From the NCBI GenBank assembly GCA_947452875.1, contig CANGEZ010000038.1, positions 1 through 12,111 of the forward strand: DNA of 12,111 nucleotides, written 5' to 3'. This document shows positions 7,453 through 12,111 of the stretch, one piece after another (the first letter of the stretch is position 1; every line of letters starts with the position of its first letter). The notes below the pieces were generated by a model that saw only the letters and a program-made list of their open reading frames with translations, searched no databases and was not told the origin of the DNA. The position numbers and the translations under genes are program-made. This stretch comes from Chitinophagaceae bacterium. Its GTDB lineage: Bacteria; Bacteroidota; Bacteroidia; Chitinophagales; Chitinophagaceae.

Positions 7453-7475
7453 GAAATCTATTGTGTAAATTTACA
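7453..7475. promoter_or_regulatory. Divergent promoter region with 12-bp palindrome (rpoN / small secreted protein)
   Basis: TGTAAATTTACA at 7464-7475 is a perfect 12-bp palindrome in the 48-base gap between two divergent starts. On the plus strand TAAATTTA (7466-7473) is one base from the TAnnTTTG element and would give a short rpoN leader. On the minus strand TAGATTTC (7460-7453) is likewise one base off and lies just before the TTG start of the small gene. The two promoters would overlap, so a protein bound to the palindrome could affect both genes. Motif-based only. Confidence 0.35.
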
Positions 7476-7494
7476 ATTGATTTAATTATCCGCC

Positions 7495-8979
7495 ATGGCC
7501 ATGCAGCAAAGTTTACAGCAGAAGATGCTACAAAAACTGAGTCCGCAGCAAATTCAACTGATGAAATTGCTGCAGATTCCTACTGCCCAATTGGAAGAGC
7601 GGATAAAGGAGGAGCTTGAAGAAAACCCTGCACTCGAACAAGTGGAAGAAGGCCATGAAGATGAATTTGACATCAAAGATGAATTTGCCGAAAACAATGA
7701 GGATGATTTTGAACCCGATGGAAGTGAGGAAGAATATGATAATATTGACATCAGTGAATATGTACAAGAAGGTGATGATGATATTGGTGATTACAAATTA
7801 CGGGATGATAATTATCCAGAAGCAGACGAGAACAGAACCACTCCACATAAAGTGGAAGTTTCATTTAATGAGCTCATGATTCAACAACTGGGTTTATTAA
7901 AGCTAAATGAAAAGGAACAAAAAATTGCAGAACAAATCATAGGTAGTTTAGATGACGATGGCTATTTGAGAAGAGAGGTAACATCAATTATTGATGACCT
8001 TGCCTTCAGACAAAACATTGAAGCCGATGAAAGGTTGGTGAACTACATCATTTCGTTGATTCAGGATTTTGATCCTGCCGGAGTTGCAGCAAAAGATTTA
8101 CAAGAATGTTTATTGTTACAACTGCATCGCTTACCCAATCCTTCCCAAGACACTGTGTTAGCTATTAAAGTATTGAAATTATATTTTGAAGAATTTACCA
8201 AGAAACACTACGAAAAAATACAAAGAGGATTGTCACTTTCAGATGATCAACTAAGGGGCATTATCAATCAAATTATTAAATTGAATCCTCGGCCTGGAAT
8301 TATGCCAGGAGATGCTTCAAGATCTGAAAACTATATCATACCTGATTTTTTTATCAATAACAACGCTGGCAAACTAGAGCTTTCATTAAATAGCAAAAAT
8401 GCACCGGATTTGAGAGTTAGTGATGGATACAGAGATATGCTCAATCATTATGAAAAAAGTAAAAAAGACAATAAGAGTCAGAAAGAAGCAGTGATGTTTA
8501 TCAAGCAAAAATTGGATTCCGCAAAATGGTTTATTGATGCTATCAAACAAAGACAAAACACTTTGTTGAACACTATGGAGGCCATCATGAATTATCAATA
8601 TAATTTTTTCCTCACAGGCGATGAGATGGACTTGAAGCCCATGATATTGAAAGACGTTGCAGAAAAAACCATGCAAGATATTTCTACCGTGAGTAGGGTA
8701 GCTAACAGTAAATTTGTGCAAACAGAATTTGGAACTTACAGACTTAAATTCTTTTTCAGTGAAAGTCTACAAACAGATTCCGGAGAAGAAGTAAGTACTA
8801 GAGAAGTGAAAAGAATTTTATCAGATTTGATAGAAGCGGAGAGCAAAAAAAATCCTTACAGTGATGAGGCATTAACTGAAATGCTTCAACAGAAAGGGTA
8901 TAACATAGCCAGAAGAACTGTAGCTAAATATCGTGAACAGTTGAATATACCTGTGGCCAGGTTAAGAAAAAAAATATAA
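7495..8979 (+). CDS. rpoN: RNA polymerase sigma-54 factor RpoN
   Basis: This 494-residue alternative sigma factor directs RNA polymerase to -24/-12 promoters and needs an AAA+ enhancer-binding activator for open-complex formation. Region I (about 1-50) is the glutamine/leucine-rich activator-contact segment, with QQSLQQKMLQKLSPQQIQLM and EELEENPALE. An unusually acidic region II follows (about 50-112, many Asp/Glu). The core-binding region covers about 115-330. The helix-turn-helix that reads the -12 element is near 383-410 (LKDVAEKTMQDISTVSRVAN), and the RpoN box ARRTVAKYRE at 472-481 reads the -24 element. All domains are intact and the length is normal for Bacteroidota. Two in-frame ATGs (7495 and 7501) are possible; the first is used here. 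No bEBP activator gene lies in the window. The gene overlaps the next one by a single base. Confidence 0.98.
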   Translation: MAMQQSLQQKMLQKLSPQQIQLMKLLQIPTAQLEERIKEELEENPALEQVEEGHEDEFDIKDEFAENNEDDFEPDGSEEEYDNIDISEYVQEGDDDIGDYKLRDDNYPEADENRTTPHKVEVSFNELMIQQLGLLKLNEKEQKIAEQIIGSLDDDGYLRREVTSIIDDLAFRQNIEADERLVNYIISLIQDFDPAGVAAKDLQECLLLQLHRLPNPSQDTVLAIKVLKLYFEEFTKKHYEKIQRGLSLSDDQLRGIINQIIKLNPRPGIMPGDASRSENYIIPDFFINNNAGKLELSLNSKNAPDLRVSDGYRDMLNHYEKSKKDNKSQKEAVMFIKQKLDSAKWFIDAIKQRQNTLLNTMEAIMNYQYNFFLTGDEMDLKPMILKDVAEKTMQDISTVSRVANSKFVQTEFGTYRLKFFFSESLQTDSGEEVSTREVKRILSDLIEAESKKNPYSDEALTEMLQQKGYNIARRTVAKYREQLNIPVARLRKKI

Positions 8980-9647
8980 TGGAAAACAACAAGGAGATCA
9001 ATCAGAAAAAAAATTCAACAATAAGCTTCGGCTTGCCTGCAAAAGTTTTTGCGCATTTAAATTCTTATCTTTTTCATCCTTTATTTGTGCCCTTGTATAT
9101 CATATTGTTTTTACTCTATTTGCATCCTACGGCTTTTACAGGTTTTTCTGATGTCACAAAAGTTCGTGTAATCTTTATCGTTATTATTAATTTATTGTTT
9201 TTTCCATTGCTCAGTGTGTTGTTATTAAAAGCGGTAGGTTTTATAGATTCTATTTTTCTTAAAACTCAAAAAGACCGCATCATTCCTTATATCGCTTCAG
9301 GTATTTTTTTCTTTTGGGCATACCATGTATTTAAGGAGCAATCTCAATACCCGGAAGTTTGGGTGTCTTACTTGCTCGGGTTGTTTTTAGCTTCATCTGC
9401 AGCATTGATTGCTAATATTTATTTTAAGGTAAGTATGCATGCAGTAGGTGTGGGCGGTTGGCTTGGCTTTTTCTATCTTTTGTGCAACTCACAAGATATG
9501 ATGATGACATGGCCATTTGCAGCTGTGTTGATCATAACCGGAATGGTTTGTACTTCAAGAATGATATTAAAAGCGCATTCGCCATTTGATATTTATGGTG
9601 GATTGATTATTGGTGTGTTGACACAACTTGCGGGTTGGTATTTATAA
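8979..9647 (+). CDS. PAP2-superfamily-like integral membrane protein
   Basis: This 222-residue polytopic membrane protein has about five or six hydrophobic segments (roughly 24-48, 63-88, 102-117, 128-148, 152-170, 178-191, 206-221). It carries the third PAP2 (type 2 phosphatidic acid phosphatase) motif exactly: SRMILKAHSPFD at 193-204, i.e. SRx5Hx3D with Ser193, Arg194, His200 and Asp204. The second motif is altered (SMHAVG, His154, in place of PSGH), and the first is reduced to KTQKDRIIP (95-103). Family members dephosphorylate lipid phosphates such as undecaprenyl pyrophosphate or phosphatidate at the membrane. This divergent group is common in Bacteroidota and its activity is not established. 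The ATG overlaps the rpoN stop codon by one base (TAATG), implying co-expression, although a functional link to sigma-54 is only inferred. Membrane topology is firm, superfamily likely. Confidence 0.78.
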   Translation: MENNKEINQKKNSTISFGLPAKVFAHLNSYLFHPLFVPLYIILFLLYLHPTAFTGFSDVTKVRVIFIVIINLLFFPLLSVLLLKAVGFIDSIFLKTQKDRIIPYIASGIFFFWAYHVFKEQSQYPEVWVSYLLGLFLASSAALIANIYFKVSMHAVGVGGWLGFFYLLCNSQDMMMTWPFAAVLIITGMVCTSRMILKAHSPFDIYGGLIIGVLTQLAGWYL

Positions 9648-9648
9648 A

Positions 9649-9813
9649 AGCCCCCTAAATCCCCCAAGTGGGGACTTTGATTGTGTATTATTTTGGAAGT
9701 TATATTTATTTGTACTTATTAAGCATTTTGTAATAATGAATTGAAATCAACTTTATGTTGAGGCGCTCCAGCAAAGCATAATAAAAGTCCCCCTTCGGGG
9801 GATTTAGGGGGCT
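9649..9813. mobile_element. MITE-like unit with 30-bp inverted ends, no transposase
   Basis: The 30 bases at 9649-9678 (starting AGCCCCCTAAATCCCCC) reappear inverted at 9784-9813 (ending GGGGGATTTAGGGGGCT) with 27 of 30 matching. The 105-base interior has no open frame of note. Each arm can also fold on itself through its C-rich and G-rich halves. The left arm starts two bases after the stop codon of the PAP2-like gene. No clear target-site duplication was found. The arrangement fits a small non-autonomous mobile unit, or two inverted copies of a common intergenic repeat. From general familiarity, this C5-TAAAT-C5 motif is frequent in Bacteroidota genomes. Confidence 0.45.
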
Positions 9814-9851
9814 AATAAAAAAATAGAAGCCCCGTCCAATTCGGGGCTTCT
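9814..9851 (-). terminator. Strong intrinsic terminator, minus strand
   Basis: AGAAGCCCCG (9825-9834) and CGGGGCTTCT (9842-9851) form a perfect 10-bp stem with a 7-base loop. Read on the minus strand it is followed by ATTTTTTTA, a classic T-run; on the plus strand it is preceded by that run and not followed by one. It would end minus-strand transcripts. The nearest minus-strand gene stop is over 400 bases away (10267), so it closes either a long 3' UTR or a separate small RNA. Confidence 0.75.
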
Positions 9852-10266
9852 CGTTGTCCTGTAGTGCCTAACAAAAAGTATCTTATAGCTGTATAAAATC
9901 AACAGCAGTTGTTTGTGTTTTGACCAGTAAATGAAATGAAAATTTTCTTAATAATTCAATAGTGTATTCGGCGTATCCAGCCTATCTAGAATCCAGCATT
10001 TAGTATCTAGCCTATCTATCGTATCCAGCAGTTTTTTCTTCTTCATTTGTTTTTCAAAGGTTGTGCATATATAAGCGTTTTTAAGCGCTTTTTATTGTGT
10101 ATGTGATTGATAATTAAGTAGAAGTACTTTGGTTTGTGTATCCAAAAATACATAGTTTATAATGCTTAAACCCTTTTAAATTCAGCCATATTATAAAAAT
10201 AAAAATGCCTTAATAAATTTTAAAAGAAGGTAAAAGAAATTAAACAAAAGTTGAGTAGGTAACTAA
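9852..10266. other. Non-coding stretch, possible minus-strand small RNA
   Basis: No credible reading frame was found in these 415 bases. The minus strand ends in the terminator at 9825-9851. A possible -7 element on that strand, TATTTTTG at 10150-10143, could start a transcript of about 320 bases, though no matching -33 TTTG is clear. A small hairpin (CAAC-AGCA-GTTG, 9900-9911) and a tandem TAAGCGTTTTT/TAAGCGCTTTTT near 10071-10094 are the only other structures apart from the repeat array at 9975-10030. Confidence 0.3.
9975..10030. repeat. Degenerate ATCCAGC/ATCTAGC repeat array
   Basis: Within 56 bases the words ATCCAGCCT, ATCTAGA, ATCCAGCAT, TTAGT, ATCTAGCCT, ATCTATCGT and ATCCAGC follow one another, with a mostly 9-base spacing that slips to 7 in places. 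The words are the same as in the longer array at 10865-10981 and the 7-base array at 11034-11061, so the three are related. They flank the small lipoprotein gene. Role unknown; the uneven period argues against a coding repeat. Confidence 0.6.
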
Positions 10267-10632
10267 TTAAGGTCTTAAAGTAATTGTTCCTGCAAGATTG
10301 GGGTGTTCTACGGAGTGAAAATAAATGATGGTGTCCTGATATGTTTTATTGAAAAAATAATGATCGGTGGGGACTAAAGTTGGAGATACCAATGAAGCGA
10401 AATTATCAGCTACGATTGTTTGGTTGCTATCTGACTGATTCAGGAATGTGATGGTGGATCCAACCGAAACAGTGAGATTTGCAGGCTTTACTCTGTCTTT
10501 TAATATCGTAATATAATTTGTAGGCAATCCTCCACCCACGCCTCCGTAATTAACATCTGGCTGAGAGCATGAGCTTATGATAAGTATAGAAAAACAAAAA
10601 GATATAAATAGCTTAGTAGAGTTAGAGTTCAT
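10267..10632 (-). CDS. Lipoprotein with cupredoxin-like domain, copper site apparently lost
   Basis: This is a 121-residue predicted lipoprotein. The signal peptide ends in a lipobox-like ISSC, with the lipidated Cys at residue 22, followed by a short glycine-rich linker (NYGGVGGGLP). The remainder resembles a plastocyanin-type beta sandwich: VKPANLTVSVGSTITFLNQS matches the strand before the first copper ligand, and YFHSVEHPNLAGTITL matches the C-terminal ligand loop. Type 1 copper sites need His, Cys, His and usually Met. Here the first His position reads NQTIVAD, and no cysteine exists in the mature domain, so copper binding as in plastocyanin is unlikely. ATG at 10632 is preferred because it gives a compact signal peptide; the extended frame begins with TTG at 10653. 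The gene stands alone in a repeat-rich spacer. The lipoprotein call is strong, the fold assignment moderate. Confidence 0.72.
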   Translation of the reverse strand: MNSNSTKLFISFCFSILIISSCSQPDVNYGGVGGGLPTNYITILKDRVKPANLTVSVGSTITFLNQSDSNQTIVADNFASLVSPTLVPTDHYFFNKTYQDTIIYFHSVEHPNLAGTITLRP

Positions 10633-10650
10633 ATGCGTTGAAATGAGCGA

Positions 10651-10657
10651 CAAATTA
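10651..10657 (-). promoter_or_regulatory. Candidate -7 element for the lipoprotein gene
   Basis: Read on the minus strand, TAATTTG (10657-10651) is followed by TCGC, resembling the TAnnTTTG-TCGY layout seen at the radical SAM and helicase genes but one base shorter. It would give a leader of about 15 bases before the ATG at 10632. Weak prediction. Confidence 0.28.
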
Positions 10658-10759
10658 CAAAAAAAATCAGATAATCGGAGCAGGAAATCAAAATGTCAGT
10701 TTTGATAAAAGGAATATTGTTGAGGGTGATTGGGGTTTGGGTTGAGGATTCTGTCTTGT

Positions 10760-10795
10760 CGTAATATTGCGATATCGCAATATTGCAATATTACG
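10760..10795. repeat. 22-bp perfect palindrome nested in a larger dyad
   Basis: The bases 10763-10784 are a perfect palindrome centred on GATATC, with the core TTGCGATATCGCAA flanked by AATA and TATT. In addition CGTAATATTGC (10760-10770) pairs perfectly with GCAATATTACG (10785-10795), and GCAATATT occurs twice in tandem. The segment can therefore fold in two alternative ways. It sits between the lipoprotein gene and the 9-bp repeat array, about 130 bases before the lipoprotein ATG on that gene's upstream side. No regulator or element family can be named. Confidence 0.7.
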
Positions 10796-10864
10796 TGTTC
10801 TCAACTCGAACAGCCAAATAATTTCACTGAAGTTTATTCAGTACCAATGAACTTTATTTACCTT

Positions 10865-10981
10865 ATCTAGCACATCCAGCCTATCCAGCCTATCTAGCAC
10901 ATCCAGCCTATCCAGCTTATCTAGCCCATCCAGCATATCTAGCCTATCCAGCATATCTAGCCCATCCAGCAAATCTTGCTC
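10865..10981. repeat. Tandem array of thirteen 9-bp units, ATCYAGCNN
   Basis: Thirteen consecutive 9-base units run without a gap. Twelve read ATCTAGC or ATCCAGC plus two variable bases (AC, CT, CC, AT, TT, AA), and the thirteenth (10973-10981) is decayed to ATCTTGCTC. ATCTAGC and ATCCAGC units are intermixed. Because 9 is a multiple of three the array stays open in some frames: Ser-Ser-x on the plus strand and Leu-Asp-x on the minus strand (a 38-codon frame from ATG 10954 to TGA 10838). Neither has a ribosome site or good context, so a coding role is doubtful. There are no spacers, so it is not a CRISPR array. Confidence 0.85.
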
Positions 10982-11033
10982 TAAAATACGCAACGTCCCA
11001 TTCAGGAGACATTGCTGAGAAGTACTAACCAGA

Positions 11034-11061
11034 ATCCAGCATCTAGTATCCAGTATCTAGT
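11034..11061. repeat. Tandem array of four 7-bp units, ATCYAGY
   Basis: Four perfect 7-base units follow each other: ATCCAGC, ATCTAGT, ATCCAGT, ATCTAGT, strictly alternating C and T at the fourth position. The core word is that of the 9-base array 50 bases upstream, but the two variable bases are missing, so the period changed from 9 to 7. It lies 70 bases before the helicase start codon. Confidence 0.75.
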
Positions 11062-11119
11062 CTCCATCCCCCTTCAATAAATATTTCTCAACATTAATCA
11101 TTCCCAATACTGCCGTTCG

Positions 11120-11127
11120 TAAATTTG
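11120..11127 (+). promoter_or_regulatory. -7 promoter element directly before the helicase start codon
   Basis: TAAATTTG matches the Bacteroidota -7 consensus TAnnTTTG exactly and is separated from the ATG at 11132 by TCGT alone. Transcription should then begin at or within a base or two of the start codon, giving a leaderless or nearly leaderless mRNA. The layout is the same as at 3557-3571. A clear -33 TTTG was not found. Confidence 0.45.
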
Positions 11128-11131
11128 TCGT

Positions 11132-12111
11132 ATGCCCCATTATATAGATGAATTGAACGAGCCGCAGCGTACCGCGGTGTTGCACAAAGACGGACCCATT
11201 ATGATCATTGCCGGTGCCGGCAGTGGAAAAACAAAGGTGATTACAACAAGAATTGCACACTTGATGTCTATGGGCGTTGACGCATTTAACATTCTTGCAT
11301 TGACTTTTACGAATAAGGCTGCAGCAGAGATGAAAGAGCGTATTCAGCGCATTCTAGGTAATAACGAAGCCAGAAATTTATACATTGGTACTTTTCATAG
11401 CGTATTTGCCAGAATTCTCAGAGGTGAAGCCTCAAAACTTGGTTATCCCAGCGACTTTACCATATATGATGGCGATGATGCCAAATCGGTGTTGAAGACA
11501 ATTGTGAGAGAAATGAATCTGGATGAAAAGCATTACAAACCCAATATTGTTTTAGGTAGAATTTCAAAAGCGAAGAATGCTTTGGTAGGTCCTGAGGAAT
11601 ATGCCAATGATTATCATTTACAACAAGAAGACTACAAAGCCAATCGTCCTGAAATTGGCGCTATTTATAAATCTTATGCAGCCCGTTGTTTTAAAAACGG
11701 GGCCATGGATTTCGATGATTTACTGTTTAAAATGTATGTTCTGCTGAGTACATTTCCAGAATGTTTAAGCAAGTTCCAGCACAAGTTTAAATACATCATG
11801 ATTGATGAGTATCAAGATACCAATGTGGTGCAATATGAAATCGTCAAACTACTTGGTGCCATGCATGAAAATGTATGCGTGGTAGGTGATGATGCGCAAA
11901 GTATTTATAGTTTCCGTGGAGCTACAATTGAAAATATACTTCAGTTTCAAAAAGATTATGATGAAATAACGGTGGTGAAACTTGAGCAGAATTATAGGAG
12001 TACAAAAAACATTCTCAATGTTGCCAACGAAGTGATCAGTAATAATAAAGGTCAGATTGAAAAAAAATTATTTACTGATAATGTAGAAGGTGAGAAAATT
12101 AAATTAATCCG
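11132..12111 (+). CDS. UvrD/PcrA/Rep-type superfamily 1A DNA helicase (partial, 3' end outside window)
   Basis: The first 326 residues of an ATP-driven 3'-5' DNA helicase of the UvrD/PcrA/Rep group are visible, acting in excision repair, mismatch repair or removal of replication blocks. Motifs in order: Q-motif LNEPQRTAV (8-16), Walker A AGAGSGKT (27-34), motif Ia ALTFTNKAAAEM, motif Ib GTFHSVFARIL, Walker B/motif II DEYQDTN (225-231), motif III VVGDDAQSIYSFRGA (from about 250), and motif IV LEQNYRST (284-291). Motif spacing is normal and no frameshift is seen. Domains 1A and 1B are covered; the 2A/2B domains and motifs V and VI lie beyond the window. The ATG at 11132 fits the start of the Q-motif region. 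PcrA/UvrD is the likeliest type, but Rep-like paralogues cannot be excluded from this half. Confidence 0.94.
   Translation, partial: MPHYIDELNEPQRTAVLHKDGPIMIIAGAGSGKTKVITTRIAHLMSMGVDAFNILALTFTNKAAAEMKERIQRILGNNEARNLYIGTFHSVFARILRGEASKLGYPSDFTIYDGDDAKSVLKTIVREMNLDEKHYKPNIVLGRISKAKNALVGPEEYANDYHLQQEDYKANRPEIGAIYKSYAARCFKNGAMDFDDLLFKMYVLLSTFPECLSKFQHKFKYIMIDEYQDTNVVQYEIVKLLGAMHENVCVVGDDAQSIYSFRGATIENILQFQKDYDEITVVKLEQNYRSTKNILNVANEVISNNKGQIEKKLFTDNVEGEKIKLI

Noticed and set aside
7528..7767. Reading frames on both strands within the acidic region of rpoN.
   Set aside because: They are shadows of the Asp/Glu-rich codons of RpoN; the sigma-54 frame is complete and conserved.
10838..10954. 38-residue minus-strand reading frame encoding Leu-Asp-x repeats.
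   Set aside because: The frame arises from the 9-bp period, starts inside the array, and has no promoter or ribosome site.
10865..10981. CRISPR-like repeat array.
   Set aside because: The units are 9 bases in direct tandem with no spacers, and no cas genes are nearby.
11057..11260. Minus-strand reading frame of 67 codons.
   Set aside because: It is antisense to the Walker A region of the helicase gene and covers its promoter.

Overview
The window looks like the chromosome of a Bacteroidota bacterium, probably near Chitinophagales or Sphingobacteriales. The evidence is an AT-rich genome, a secreted peptidase with a C-terminal domain typical of type IX secretion (T9SS), few Shine-Dalgarno sequences, and several start-proximal matches to the Bacteroidota -7 promoter element TAnnTTTG. 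The lineage within the phylum is an inference. No CRISPR array, prophage, transposase or recognisable tRNA/rRNA gene was seen.

Layout. Positions 1-2423 (minus strand) hold a two-gene unit: an M1-family zinc aminopeptidase with a T9SS sorting domain, and a membrane-anchored GH25 lysozyme that begins on the last base of the peptidase stop codon and runs off the window. Divergent from it (2570-6910, plus strand) are a lytic transglycosylase, a radical SAM/auxiliary-cluster protein, an AI-2E-family (PerM-like) membrane protein and a secreted GHL10/DUF187 glycosyl hydrolase related to the DigH/YngK group. Three proteins in the first 7 kb (GH25, lytic transglycosylase, GHL10) are therefore expected to cut peptidoglycan glycan strands, which gives this region an envelope-remodelling theme. 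A repeat-rich spacer (6911-7140) follows. Next is a small secreted protein of unknown function (minus strand), divergent from rpoN (sigma-54). rpoN overlaps by one base a PAP2-like integral membrane protein.

The stretch 9648-11131 is unusual. In about 1.5 kb it has one short gene, a lipoprotein with a cupredoxin-like fold that seems to have lost its copper ligands. The rest holds a 165-bp MITE-like unit with 30-bp inverted ends, a strong minus-strand intrinsic terminator with no gene close before it, a 22-bp perfect palindrome inside a larger dyad, and three arrays of ATCYAG-type short repeats with periods of 9 or 7 bp. The window ends inside a UvrD/PcrA/Rep-type DNA helicase gene.

Most genes are ordinary housekeeping or envelope functions. 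The best candidates for something undescribed are the short-period repeat arrays and palindromes in the 9.6-11.1 kb island, a possible small RNA ending at the 9825-9851 terminator, and an identical promoter-to-start layout (TAnnTTTG, TCGY, ATG) at two unrelated genes that suggests leaderless transcription. No novel multigene defence or metabolic system was found.
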